DNA of 64,000 nt from NCBI GenBank assembly GCA_017435305.1, contig JAFSFH010000008.1, forward strand, positions 1 to 64,000. The letters run 5' to 3'. Below, in pieces: positions 25,294 to 33,734 of this stretch; the stretch's first letter is position 1, and the number at the start of each line of letters is the position of its first letter. The translations under genes and the position numbers were made by a program. The stretch is from Clostridia bacterium (GTDB taxonomy: Bacteria; Bacillota_A; Clostridia; Oscillospirales; Acutalibacteraceae). The notes beneath the pieces were generated by a model. The model was given only the letters and a program-made list of their open reading frames with translations. It did no database searches and was not told the origin of the DNA.

Positions 25294-25343
25294 AGGCCCC
25301 CTTTAGGCAAAGGAGGCACGCCGACTCCGTTGGCCAAGTATTG
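25294..25343. repeat. Fragment of class A dispersed repeat
   Basis: AGGCCCCCTTTAGGCAAAGGAGGC with a trailing CGACTCCGTTGGCC; it has only the outer hairpin of the class A unit, so it is a decayed or truncated copy. Confidence 0.5.
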
Positions 25344-25363
25344 TCTGATAAGGAGCGCTGAGT

Positions 25364-25831
25364 ATGACCATTCGTTTTGCAACCGAAAAAGACGTCCCCC
25401 GCCTGGGCGACCTGCTGTGCCAGGTGGATCTGGTGCATCATCGGGGACGACCGGACATTTTTAAGGTGGGGCGCAAGTATTCCGACGAGGAATTGACGGC
25501 ACTGCTGGGGGAGGACACCCGCCCGATCCTGGTGGCGGCGGACGACGCCGACACCGTGCAGGGCTACTGTTTTTGCGTGCTGCAGCAGCACGTGGACGAC
25601 GGGGTGCTCACCGATATCAAAACGCTGTACATCGACGACCTGTGCGTGGACGAGACCTGCCGCGGGCAGGGGCTCGGCAAGGCGCTGTACGCCGCGGCGG
25701 TGGCGCTGGCGCGACAGAGAGGGTGCTATAACGTGACCCTGAACGTGTGGTCCTGCAACCCAAGCGCCTTGCGCTTTTACGAGTCGCTGGGGCTGACCCC
25801 CCAGAAGATCGGGATGGAGCAAATACTGTAA
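25364..25831 (+). CDS. GNAT family N-acetyltransferase
   Basis: 155 residues. The acetyl-CoA site is LCVDETCRGQGLGKALYAAA (motif A, RGQGLG), followed by the beta-6/alpha-4 stretch NVWSCNPSALRFYESLGL, typical of the family, and a short tail. The acceptor (amine, amino acid or ribosomal N-terminus) is not predictable. The ATG follows AAGGAGCGCTGAGT. It may be read through from the dehydrogenase 94 bp upstream. Confidence 0.92.
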   Translation: MTIRFATEKDVPRLGDLLCQVDLVHHRGRPDIFKVGRKYSDEELTALLGEDTRPILVAADDADTVQGYCFCVLQQHVDDGVLTDIKTLYIDDLCVDETCRGQGLGKALYAAAVALARQRGCYNVTLNVWSCNPSALRFYESLGLTPQKIGMEQIL

Positions 25832-25834
25832 AAA

Positions 25835-25870
25835 CAAAAAAGCCGAGCAACGAAAGTTGCTCGGCTTTTG
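25835..25870. terminator. Bidirectional terminator between GNAT gene and rny
   Basis: AGCCGAGCAAC-GAAA-GTTGCTCGGCT, 11-bp perfect stem with GAAA tetraloop, flanked by an A-run on the left and TTTT on the right. Confidence 0.9.
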
Positions 25871-25882
25871 TTATGCCTTTGA

Positions 25883-27475
25883 TTATTTGGCGTAGTCCAC
25901 CGCGCGGTTCTCGCGGATGAGGTTGACCTTGATCTGACCGGGGTAATCCATATTGCCCTCGATCTTCTTGGCGATCTCACGGGCCAGGATGACCATCTGG
26001 TCGTCGTTGACCTTGTCGGGGCGGACGATGATGCGCACCTCGCGGCCGGCCTGAATGGCAAAGGAGTTCTCCACGCCGTCAAAGCTGTTGGCGATCTCCT
26101 CCAGCTTCTCCAGACGCTTGATGTAGTTCTCCAGATTCTCGCGGCGGGCACCGGGGCGGGCGGCGGAGATGGCGTCGGCGGCCTGTACCAGACAGGCGAC
26201 CACGGTCTGGGCCTCCACGTCGCCGTGGTGGGCCTGGATGGCGTGGACGATGGCCTCGCTCTCCTTATACTTGCGGGCGATGTCCACACCGATCTCGATG
26301 TGGCTGCCCTCCACCTGGTGGTCCACAGACTTACCGATGTCGTGCAGCAGACCGGCGCGGCGGGCGACCTCGGGGTCGATGCCCAGCTCGCTGGCCATAA
26401 TGCCGGACAGGAAGGCTACCTCCATGGAGTGCTGCAGCACGTTCTGACCGTAGCTGGTACGGTAGTGCAGACGACCCAGCAGCTTGACGATCTCGGGGTT
26501 GATGCCCCGCAGACCGGTCTCCAGAATGGCGCGCTCGCCCTCTGCCTTGATGGTCTGCTCCACGTCGCGGCGAGCCTTATTGACCATCTCCTCGATGCGG
26601 GCGGGATGGATACGACCGTCGGAGATCAGGCGCTCCATAGCGATGCGGGCGATCTCGCGGCGGACGGGGTCAAAGCCGGACAGGGTGATGGCCTCGGGGG
26701 TATCGTCGATGATGAGGTCGATGCCGGTCAGGGTCTCGATGGCGCGGATGTTGCGACCCTCGCGACCGATGATGCGGCCCTTCATTTCGTCGTTGGGCAG
26801 AGCCACCACGGATACGGTGGTCTCGGACACCTGATCGGATGCCACACGCTGGATGGCGTGGGAGATCAGGGCGCGGGCGCGCTGGTCGGCGTCCGCCTTC
26901 AGCTGGGTCTCGAATTCGGCCAGCTTGACCGCCTTCTCGTGCTCCAGCTCCTGGGACAGGCTGTTGAGCAAGTACTCCTTGGCCTGCTCCTGGGAGAAGC
27001 CGGACAGGCGCTCCAACAGCTCGTACTGGCTCTTTTTCAGCGCCTCGGCGTCCGCCATCTTGGCCTCTACCTCTTTGACACGCTCAGCCAGTTTTTCTTC
27101 TTTTTTCTCGTAGTTTTCGATCTTGCGGTCCAGAGATTCCTCTTTCTGATGCAGACGGTTTTCCTGGCGCTGTACGTCGGCGCGACGCTCCTTGATCTCC
27201 TTGTCGGATTCGTTGCGCAGGCGGTAGATCTCATCCTTGGCCTTTACCAGGGCCTCTTTCTTGCTGGATTCTGCCTGCTTCTCGGCGTCCGCGAGGATGC
27301 GCTGAGCCTCCAGCTCCGCAGAGCCGATGGCGGCCTCAGCCACCTTTTTGCGGTGCTTGATGCCGGCGCGGTAGGAAATCACACCTGCCACGAGGGCGCC
27401 AACCGCCAGAGCTGCCGCGCCGATACCGATCGTAAGCAGATCCGGACTGAACACAGCTGTGTTCGCGATGAACAT
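25883..27475 (-). CDS. rny: Ribonuclease Y
   Basis: 530 residues. N-terminal membrane helix (about 12-36), then a long coiled coil (40-200) rich in Glu, Lys and Arg. The KH domain follows ([19 protein letters not shown], about 220-285), then the HD phosphohydrolase domain with [17 protein letters not shown] and a C-terminal [20 protein letters not shown]. RNase Y is the main 5'-directed endonuclease starting mRNA decay in many Firmicutes and is membrane-bound. RicT, encoded at 15.6 kb, is a known partner in B. subtilis. The ATG follows AGGAGGTGTATCCCT. The leader appears unusually long (over 200 nt). Confidence 0.97.
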   Translation of the reverse strand: MFIANTAVFSPDLLTIGIGAAALAVGALVAGVISYRAGIKHRKKVAEAAIGSAELEAQRILADAEKQAESSKKEALVKAKDEIYRLRNESDKEIKERRADVQRQENRLHQKEESLDRKIENYEKKEEKLAERVKEVEAKMADAEALKKSQYELLERLSGFSQEQAKEYLLNSLSQELEHEKAVKLAEFETQLKADADQRARALISHAIQRVASDQVSETTVSVVALPNDEMKGRIIGREGRNIRAIETLTGIDLIIDDTPEAITLSGFDPVRREIARIAMERLISDGRIHPARIEEMVNKARRDVEQTIKAEGERAILETGLRGINPEIVKLLGRLHYRTSYGQNVLQHSMEVAFLSGIMASELGIDPEVARRAGLLHDIGKSVDHQVEGSHIEIGVDIARKYKESEAIVHAIQAHHGDVEAQTVVACLVQAADAISAARPGARRENLENYIKRLEKLEEIANSFDGVENSFAIQAGREVRIIVRPDKVNDDQMVILAREIAKKIEGNMDYPGQIKVNLIRENRAVDYAK

Positions 27476-27690
27476 AGGGATACACCTCCTGAATTAAAAA
27501 TGTGGGTACGAAAGGCGAATCCCGGGGGACTTTTTTCAATTTTCAAAGCGTCGCTCACGGGGAGCGACCGTGTATTAAAAAAAGAGCGTGAACCCCCGAG
27601 GGGACGCCGTAGACTATTCTCGTTCCGTACTGGGTACGGTCCAAACGCGGCGGCATAGGGTATCAAAAAATACAAATACCACCGCTTACT

Positions 27691-27720
27691 ATACTACACC
27701 ATATCTTGTGGGTTTGTCAA
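27691..27720 (-). promoter_or_regulatory. Candidate promoter of rny with long leader
   Basis: Minus strand -35 TTGACA (27715-27720), 18-bp spacer, -10 TAGTAT (27691-27696), about 215 bp before the rny ATG. The leader has GC-rich hairpin potential near 27555-27610. No promoter for the opposite ABC operon is obvious in this 334-bp gap. Confidence 0.5.
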
Positions 27721-27809
27721 GGGTTTCCACCCATAAAAAACTCACCCGTGGGGGAGAAATGCATATTCTGTTACAAGGAGAGCAAAGGTTGGCGGAAAGG
27801 GTGAGGCGT

Positions 27810-28577
27810 ATGACGATGCTGAGCGTGGAGGGTGTGCGCAAGGCGTACCAGACCCCCGCGGGGGAGACGGTGGCGCTGGAGGACATCACGTTTTCCATGG
27901 AGCAGGGGGAATTCTGCAGCCTGGTGGGTCCCAGCGGCTGCGGCAAATCCACGCTGCTATCCATCATCGCCGGCACCCTGTCGCCCACGTCGGGGCGGGT
28001 GACGGTGGGAGGGCATCCGGTGGAGGGACCCTGTCCCCACATCGGGTATATGCTGCAGCAGGATAACCTGCTGGAGTGGCGCACCGTGCGGCAGAACGTG
28101 CTGTTCGGTCTGGAGATACGCCACCGCCTGACCCCCCACAGCCGTCAGCGGGCGGAGGAGCTGCTGGAAACCTACGGACTGTCCGAATTTGCGGACAGCC
28201 GTCCGTCCCAGCTGTCCGGCGGTATGCGTCAGCGGGTGGCGCTGATCCGCACCCTGGCGGTGGAGCCGGACGTGCTGCTGCTGGACGAGGCGTTTTCCGC
28301 CTTGGACTATCAGACGCGGATGGAGGTCACGGAGGACGTGTACCGCATCATCCGTCGGGAGCGGGTCACCACCCTGATGGTCACCCACGATATTCCGGAG
28401 GGAATATCCATGGGGGACAGGGTGCTGATTATGTCCCCCCGCCCTGCGGTGATACGCAGTCAGCTGCCCATCCGATTTGACCTGCCGGAGCGTAGTCCCA
28501 TGCGGTGCCGTTCCCAGTCCACCTTTGCCTCCTATTTCGACTTTATATGGAAGGAATTGGGGATGCATGAGGCCTAG
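27810..28577 (+). CDS. NitT/TauT-type ABC importer ATPase
   Basis: 255 residues from the ATG at 27810, preceded by GGAAAGGGTGAGGCGT; an ATG 51 bp upstream is possible but has a cramped ribosome site. Walker A GPSGCGKST, signature LSGGMRQR, Walker B VLLLDEAF and switch VTHDIPEG identify the SsuB/TauB/ThiZ group, as does ALDYQTRMEVTEDVYRI. It works with the permease and lipoprotein encoded next. The stop overlaps the permease start by 11 bp. Confidence 0.9.
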   Translation: MTMLSVEGVRKAYQTPAGETVALEDITFSMEQGEFCSLVGPSGCGKSTLLSIIAGTLSPTSGRVTVGGHPVEGPCPHIGYMLQQDNLLEWRTVRQNVLFGLEIRHRLTPHSRQRAEELLETYGLSEFADSRPSQLSGGMRQRVALIRTLAVEPDVLLLDEAFSALDYQTRMEVTEDVYRIIRRERVTTLMVTHDIPEGISMGDRVLIMSPRPAVIRSQLPIRFDLPERSPMRCRSQSTFASYFDFIWKELGMHEA

Positions 28578-29382
28578 AACGAGCGAGGGTCTCTCGGCGG
28601 AGAGAGCCCTCTACCTACGGCAGAACCGCCGCCGCGTATGGGCCGTGCGGCTGTGGCGGTGGGGGTTTCTGCTGATGCTCCTGCTGGCGTGGGAGGTGGC
28701 GGCGAGGCTCTCGTTCATCGACAGCTTCATTTTCAGCCAGCCTTCCCGCATTGCGCAGACCTACGTGACCATGGCACAGGGGGATCTGTGGTACCACGTG
28801 CGGGTCACGGTCACCGAAACGCTGGCAGGCTTTCTGCTGGGGGCGGCGGCGGGGGTGCTGCTGGCTATTCTGCTGTGGTGGAGCCCCTTCGTCACCAAGG
28901 TCAGCGAACCGTATCTGGTGGTGCTCAACAGCCTGCCGAAGATCGCTCTGGGACCGGTCATCATCATTCTGGCGGGGGCGGGCACACGGGCCATCGTGTT
29001 TATGGCGTTGGCCATCTCGCTGGTGGTGACGGTGCTGGAGATGCTGTCCGGATTTCGGGATACCGATCCGGGGGCGCTGCGTATGGCGTCCACCTTCGGC
29101 GCCACCAAGGGACAGATCTTCCGCAAGATCGTACTGCCCTATAACATTCCCACCCTGTTCGACTCGCTGAAGGTGAACATCGGTCTGTCGCTGGTGGGGG
29201 TTATCGCGGGAGAATTCCTGGTGTCGCGGGCAGGTCTGGGGTATCTGATCGTGTACGGCGGTCAGGTGTTCAAGATGGATCTGGTGATGGCGTCGGTGAT
29301 CATTCTGGCGGTGGTGGCGGCTCTGCTGTACGAGAGTGTGGCGCTGGCGCAACGGCTGGTGAGCCGCCGTTTCGGCAATTAA
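28567..29382 (+). CDS. NitT/TauT-type ABC importer permease
   Basis: 271 residues, starting inside the 3' end of the ATPase gene. Six membrane segments are predicted, the first near 25-45 (WGFLLMLLLAWEVAARL). The EAA-type loop reads LRMASTFGATKGQIFRKIVL with P in LPYNIPTLF, characteristic of SsuC/TauC/ThiX. The C-terminal YESVALAQRLVSRRF is family-typical. With the neighbours it makes a complete importer. Confidence 0.92.
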   Translation: MRPRTSEGLSAERALYLRQNRRRVWAVRLWRWGFLLMLLLAWEVAARLSFIDSFIFSQPSRIAQTYVTMAQGDLWYHVRVTVTETLAGFLLGAAAGVLLAILLWWSPFVTKVSEPYLVVLNSLPKIALGPVIIILAGAGTRAIVFMALAISLVVTVLEMLSGFRDTDPGALRMASTFGATKGQIFRKIVLPYNIPTLFDSLKVNIGLSLVGVIAGEFLVSRAGLGYLIVYGGQVFKMDLVMASVIILAVVAALLYESVALAQRLVSRRFGN

Positions 29383-29403
29383 CGTGAGTGAGGAGTGGTT
29401 GTA

Positions 29404-30399
29404 TTGAATCAAGTATGGCGCAGGGGTTTGGCGGTGCTGCTGACGGCGGCGCTGCTGCTGTTGCCCGTGGGGTGCGGCAAGGACGAGGGCAAGGACAAGG
29501 TGACGGTGTGTGAGGTCACCCATTCCATCTTCTATGCTCCCCAGTACGCGGCGATCGCGCTGGGCTTCTTTGAGGAGGAGGGCATCGAGATCGAACTCTC
29601 CAACGGGCAGGGTGCCGACGCGGTGATGGCGGCGGTGCTGTCCGGTAACATCGACATCGGCTTTGCCGGTCCGGAGGCCTCCATCTACGTGTATAACGAG
29701 GGCAAGGAGGACTACACCCAGGTGTTCGCCCAGATCACCAAGCGGGACGGTTCCTTCCTCATCGGGCGGGAGCCGGACGAGAATTTCACGTGGGATAAGG
29801 TGCGGGGCAAGACGGTGCTCCCCGGGCGAAAGGGCGGAGTGCCGTATATGACGCTGGAGCACGTCCTGCGCCAAAACGGCGTTGACCCCGCCAAGGACAC
29901 GGTGCTGGACAACAGCGTCCAGTTCTCCATGATGACCGCCGCCTTTACCGGCGGTACGGGGGATTACGTCACCGCCTTTGAGCCCACCGCCTCGATGCTT
30001 GAGCAGGAGGGCAAGGGCTACATCGTGGCGTCGGTGGGCGAGGCGTCGGGGGATATTCCCTATACCGCCTACTTCGCCAAAAAGAGCTACATCGAGGAGA
30101 ACAGCGACCTGATTCAGCGGTTTGTCAACGCGGTGTATAAGGGTCAGCAGTGGGTGGCCACCCATACCGACGAGGAGGTGGCCGAGGCGGTGGCGGACAG
30201 CTTCCCCGACACCACTTTTGACCTGCTGGTCAAGTCGGTGGCATCCTATCGCGCCATCGACGCGTGGAATACCGACCCCTGTATGAGCGAGGAGAGCTTT
30301 ATGCGGCTGCAGACGGTGATGACCGAGGCGGGCGAATTGAGCCAAACCGCCGATTACGACAAGGTGGTCAACAACACCTTTGCCGAAAAGGTGAAATAA
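29404..30399 (+). CDS. NMT1/THI5-like substrate-binding lipoprotein
   Basis: 331 residues if the TTG at 29404 is used; GAGGAG lies 8 nt upstream, while the in-frame GTG at 29395 is too close to it. Signal peptide with lipobox LPVGC. The mature part has YAPQYAAIALGFFEEEGI, GADAVMAAVLSGNIDIGF and TAAFTGGTGDYVTAFEPTA, typical of binding proteins for sulfonates, nitrate or pyrimidine precursors. Because thiT is convergent next door, a thiamin precursor such as hydroxymethylpyrimidine is a reasonable guess, but no TPP riboswitch precedes this operon. Confidence 0.88.
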   Translation: MNQVWRRGLAVLLTAALLLLPVGCGKDEGKDKVTVCEVTHSIFYAPQYAAIALGFFEEEGIEIELSNGQGADAVMAAVLSGNIDIGFAGPEASIYVYNEGKEDYTQVFAQITKRDGSFLIGREPDENFTWDKVRGKTVLPGRKGGVPYMTLEHVLRQNGVDPAKDTVLDNSVQFSMMTAAFTGGTGDYVTAFEPTASMLEQEGKGYIVASVGEASGDIPYTAYFAKKSYIEENSDLIQRFVNAVYKGQQWVATHTDEEVAEAVADSFPDTTFDLLVKSVASYRAIDAWNTDPCMSEESFMRLQTVMTEAGELSQTADYDKVVNNTFAEKVK

Positions 30400-30440
30400 A
30401 AAAACCGCCTCTGTCCCACGGGACAGAGGCGGTTTTTTTG
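30396..30440. terminator. Bidirectional terminator between the ABC operon and thiT
   Basis: ACCGCCTCTGTCCC-AC-GGGACAGAGGCGGT, 14-bp stem (the AC centre closes tightly) with A-run left and T-run right, serving both convergent units. Confidence 0.9.
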
Positions 30441-30444
30441 TTGT

Positions 30445-31254
30445 TTACGGGCGGTTCAGACGGCGGCGGATGAGGGCTAGGATGCCCCACACCGTCACGC
30501 CGACGGCGGTGACCACACCCACGGTGGTCCAGTTCACCAGCGACAGGTTGGTGATGATGAAGTCGCCGGTTTCGGGGTCCTGGAGCGGGCGGAATATCTC
30601 CACCACGTCCCACACCGCCGCCACCAGTAGGGCGGCGGCACCGGTCAGACCAACCGCAAAGGCGGCGGGGCGCACGGGGGCGTTTTTGGCGCGGGACAGG
30701 GTATCCTCCCGCAGGTCCACGGCGCGGGACAGATACCAGGCGCCCAGAGCGGTGACGATGATCTCCGGCACCATATAGGTGGCGTTATACGCCAGCGAGT
30801 ACACCAGCGCCGCCTCGGTGGGGATGGATAGACCCGCCCACACGGTACAGCCGGCGATGACGTGCAGGACGTACCGCATGGCACCGGTGGTCACCGCGCC
30901 CAGCACCAGGGCGGTACCCTGATGGGGCACGCGGCGGCGGTAGATGCCGCCGAAGCCCAGCACGGTAAAGGCCAGCAGGTAGTCCAGTACCACGATAGCC
31001 GCCGCCGCAGCGGGGGAGGTGGCATAGGATAGGGCGCTGCCCCCCAGCACCAGCTGCATCAGGGCGTAGGCGAAGGCGGTGAGCAGACCCTGCAGCATAC
31101 CGTGGCGATAGGCCACGATGAGGATGGGCAGGGCAGAGAAGGCGGTGATACTGCCGCCATAGGGCAGATCCAGCACCTTGACCAGGCTGAGCGCGGTGGC
31201 CACCGCCAGCATCAGCCCGCTCTCCACCAGACGGAGCATGTTTCGGTTTTTCAT
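30445..31254 (-). CDS. thiT: Thiamine transporter S component, ECF type, with C-terminal extension
   Basis: 269 residues; ATG at 31254 follows AAGGAGAACGAACA. Residues 1-180 match ThiT: YGGSITAFSALPILIVAYRHG, GLLTAFAYALMQLVLGG and LDYLLAFTVLGFGG, six membrane segments. It would use the shared ECF energising module, which is not in this window. Compared with usual ThiT proteins of about 190 residues it has some 80 more at the C-terminus, ending in an additional helix (VGVVTAVGVTVWGILALI). The TPP riboswitch upstream supports thiamine as substrate. The 257 nt between aptamer and start include a terminator and a repeat element. Confidence 0.92.
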   Translation of the reverse strand: MKNRNMLRLVESGLMLAVATALSLVKVLDLPYGGSITAFSALPILIVAYRHGMLQGLLTAFAYALMQLVLGGSALSYATSPAAAAAIVVLDYLLAFTVLGFGGIYRRRVPHQGTALVLGAVTTGAMRYVLHVIAGCTVWAGLSIPTEAALVYSLAYNATYMVPEIIVTALGAWYLSRAVDLREDTLSRAKNAPVRPAAFAVGLTGAAALLVAAVWDVVEIFRPLQDPETGDFIITNLSLVNWTTVGVVTAVGVTVWGILALIRRRLNRP

Positions 31255-31285
31255 TGTTCGTTCTCCTTTCTTTTTGGGAGCAACT

Positions 31286-31446
31286 GTAACCGTTGATAAA
31301 AACGTGTTGCCGTTATCGGCGAAATGGTTTAACGCCGAAGGCGTCAAAAAGCGCAGGTAATACTGTATGTATTGCCGAGCATTTTTGGCGTCTGCGGCTA
31401 AGAAACAGCCGCCGAGAATGGTGACAGAGGTTTTATCAGCGGTTAC
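31286..31446. repeat. MITE-like 161-bp element with terminal inverted repeats, copy 1
   Basis: Ends are GTAACCGTTGATAAAA and its near-complement TTTTATCAGCGGTTAC. A conserved inner block GCAGGTAATACTGTATG followed by TATTGCCGAGCATTTTT matches the copy at 39188-39349, which is in opposite orientation. It carries no gene and sits between the riboswitch terminator and the thiT ribosome site. Confidence 0.75.
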
Positions 31447-31487
31447 AAAAAACAAACAAAAAACCTCCACTCACAGTGAGCGGAGGT
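31447..31487 (-). terminator. Riboswitch expression-platform terminator
   Basis: Minus strand: ACCTCCGCTCAC-TG-TGAGTGGAGGT stem followed by a U-rich tail (TTTTTTGTTTGTTTT). It follows the TPP aptamer by about 35 nt, as expected for transcriptional control of thiT. Confidence 0.85.
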
Positions 31488-31520
31488 GACACAGCCGATG
31501 GCCGTCGGTGTTCTCTAGAA

Positions 31521-31607
31521 AAACATCCCTCCGCCGGTATTATCCGGATCAGGTCATAGGGTTAAGCCGTCGCTCTCTCAGCCGCCGTAAGGCAGCACCC
31601 CTTGTTT
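31521..31607 (-). promoter_or_regulatory. TPP riboswitch (thi-box) aptamer
   Basis: Minus strand carries GGGGTGCTG, GGCTGAGAGA, ACCCTATGACCTGATC and CGGATAATACCGGCGGAGGG, the conserved thi-box blocks in order, with a closing AACA/TGTT P1 helix. Thiamine pyrophosphate binding should favour the terminator downstream and switch off thiT. Confidence 0.95.
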
Positions 31608-31684
31608 TGTCTGTTCAGTTGCAAGGGAAAGTATACCACTCTCCGGAGCAAATGTCAAGATAACGAGATTTTTGCAGTTGCTAC

Positions 31685-31713
31685 TTGAATATAAGAAAGA
31701 ATTGTGATATAGT
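31685..31713 (+). promoter_or_regulatory. Promoter of the dnaD operon
   Basis: -35 TTGAAT (31685-31690), 17-bp spacer, -10 TATAGT (31708-31713), 50 bp before dnaD. Confidence 0.65.
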
Positions 31714-31763
31714 AATTTAATAATGGCATTTTAGCGAAATTTTGTCGAAAGGAGGGAGAACGA

Positions 31764-32711
31764 ATGTCCCAATACGTATGGAATGCGCCGGCGCTGGGTC
31801 AGGTGTTTATGATGCCGGCGGCGGTGGTGGATCAATTGCAATTGGCCACCCCCGAACAGTTGCGGGTGCTGATGTGGTTCTCCCGCCACGGACAGGATTT
31901 CGATGTGACCGCCTGCGCCGCCGCGCTGGGGTTGACCCCTGCTGAGTGCGAGGGCTGCCTGCAGTTCTGGGCACAGCAGGAGGTATTGACCGCCACGGGC
32001 GCGCCCGCCGCCCCTGCCGTCCCCGCCACTAAGGCACCCGCCGCCCCCGCCGCGGCGGTGAAGCCCCTGTGGAAAGAGGTGGTGGCCTATCAGCGGGAGC
32101 ACCGCGAGTTCACCGCCTTCCTGCAGGAGGTCAGCGCCCGTCTGGGACGCACCCTGACCCACGGGGACGAGGCGACGCTGATGTATCTGATCACCACCGC
32201 CGGCATCCCTATGGCGTCGGTGCTGATGGCGGTGGGATACGCCATCTCGATGGGTAAGGACAACGTCCGCTACATCGAGCGGGTGGCGCTGTCTTGGGCG
32301 GATGAGGACATCATCACCCCCGAGCAGGTGGACCGCAAGATCGCCGAGCTGCAGAAGATCCGCGAGTCGGCGAGCAGGGTGGAGGAGCTGCTGTCCTTGC
32401 CCCGCCCCCTCACCGCCGCCCAGAGCAAGCTGGCGTATAAATGGCTGGGTGAGTGGCAGTTTACCGACGAGATGCTGCAGCAGGCCTATACCATCACGAT
32501 GGATAATTGCGATAAGTTCACTCCTGCCTATATGGACAAGATTTTGGAGCGGTGGCACGCCGAGGGTGTCCGCACCCCCGACCGCATTGTCACCGTCCAG
32601 CCCAAGAAAAAGGGCGTCTCTGCCACCAACCCCGAGCAGAGCAGTATGAACAGCCGGGAGCTGGAGGATCAGCTGCTGCGCTATCGACCCAAATTCAACA
32701 AGAAACCGTAA
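31764..32711 (+). CDS. dnaD: DnaD-domain replication initiation protein
   Basis: 315 residues. N-terminal winged-helix region (1-75), an Ala/Pro-rich linker (78-100), then two DnaD/DnaB2 helical domains. The first is about 105-195 (FLQEVSARLGRTLTHGDEAT, VRYIERVALSW), the second about 215-275 (KLAYKWLGEWQFTDEMLQQA). The second ends in YMDKILERWHAEGV, the YxxxIxxxW motif used for DNA binding. Firmicutes DnaD proteins help load the replicative helicase at origins or at restart sites. The loader ATPase gene follows by 15 bp, supporting this role. Confidence 0.93.
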   Translation: MSQYVWNAPALGQVFMMPAAVVDQLQLATPEQLRVLMWFSRHGQDFDVTACAAALGLTPAECEGCLQFWAQQEVLTATGAPAAPAVPATKAPAAPAAAVKPLWKEVVAYQREHREFTAFLQEVSARLGRTLTHGDEATLMYLITTAGIPMASVLMAVGYAISMGKDNVRYIERVALSWADEDIITPEQVDRKIAELQKIRESASRVEELLSLPRPLTAAQSKLAYKWLGEWQFTDEMLQQAYTITMDNCDKFTPAYMDKILERWHAEGVRTPDRIVTVQPKKKGVSATNPEQSSMNSRELEDQLLRYRPKFNKKP

Positions 32712-32726
32712 AGGAGGCGGCGTATA

Positions 32727-33707
32727 ATGGCATATAATGAAACCGTGGTGCGGGCAGCCCGCGAGCGGCTGGAGAAGCGCCGCCGCGAGGCGGAGTCTGC
32801 CGCTACCGTCCTGCGCCATTCTCTTTGCGAGCAGTTCCCCCGTCTGCGGGAGATCGAGCGGGAGAAGGCGGCGGCCATCCCCGAACTGACCCGCGCCATA
32901 TTGGACGGTACCCCCGACGCCGCCGAGGATATCCGCAACCGCAACCTGCAGCTGCAGGAGGAGATGGCGGCCATCCTCCGTCAGGCGGGCTGTGATCGGG
33001 ATAATTTCGAGCCCCGTTATACCTGCGCCCGCTGCGGCGACACCGGCTACGTGAACGGGGCGGTGTGCGATTGCTATCGCCGCCTGCTGCAGGAGGAGGC
33101 CTGCCGCCATCTGTCCGGTCTGTCCGCCACACGGCTGACCGATTTTGCCTCTATGCGGCTGGATTATTACGACGACCTGCCGGACCCCAAGCTGGGGGTA
33201 TCCCCCCGTCAGCATATGTCGGACATCATCAATTACTGCCGCGATTACACCGCGTGCTTCACTCCCCACAGCGACAGCCTGCTGCTGCAGGGCGCCACCG
33301 GCATCGGCAAGACCCATCTGTGTCTGGCCATCGCCCGCGGCGTCACCGAGCAGGGCTACGGCGTGGTGTACGGCTCGGTTCAGCCGCTGGTGCGCCAGCT
33401 GGAGGCGGAGCATTTCGGTCGCGCCCAGGGGGACAGCGAGGGTCAGCTGGTGAATTGTGACCTGCTGGTGCTGGACGATCTGGGTATGGAGTTCGATACC
33501 CCCTTCTCCCGCGCCTGCTTGTATAACGTTATCAACGCCCGCCTGCTGGAGGGCAAGCCCACCGTCATCAGCACCAACCTGAGCTACACCGCTCTGCAGG
33601 AGCGGTACGGCGACCAGATCGCCAGCCGCATCAGCGGCGGGTTTGAGCCGCTGCTGTGCGTGGGTCGCGACATTCGTCAGATCATCCGCCGTCAGTCTAT
33701 GGGCTGA
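32727..33707 (+). CDS. DnaC/DnaI-like helicase loader ATPase
   Basis: 326 residues. The N-terminal helical part (1-90) would bind the helicase. A zinc-type cluster CARCGDTGYVNGAVCDC follows near 98-115, as in DnaI. The AAA+ core has Walker A GATGIGKTHL, Walker B LLVLDDLGME and the sensor ISTNLSY, and ends with the Arg finger region RISGGFEPLLCVGRDIR. It is expected to place the replicative helicase on DNA together with DnaD. The ATG follows AAAGGAGGCGGCGTATA. The small gap to the PASTA protein gene (27 bp) suggests a three-gene operon. Confidence 0.93.
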   Translation: MAYNETVVRAARERLEKRRREAESAATVLRHSLCEQFPRLREIEREKAAAIPELTRAILDGTPDAAEDIRNRNLQLQEEMAAILRQAGCDRDNFEPRYTCARCGDTGYVNGAVCDCYRRLLQEEACRHLSGLSATRLTDFASMRLDYYDDLPDPKLGVSPRQHMSDIINYCRDYTACFTPHSDSLLLQGATGIGKTHLCLAIARGVTEQGYGVVYGSVQPLVRQLEAEHFGRAQGDSEGQLVNCDLLVLDDLGMEFDTPFSRACLYNVINARLLEGKPTVISTNLSYTALQERYGDQIASRISGGFEPLLCVGRDIRQIIRRQSMG

Positions 33708-33734
33708 TGACGCCGAATATAGGAGGTATATAGT

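Noticed and set aside
27480..27809. TPP riboswitch or other known aptamer before the NitT/TauT-type importer
   Set aside because: The thi-box blocks (CTGAGA, ACCTGATC) are absent; only the leader of rny and GC-rich hairpin potential are present.
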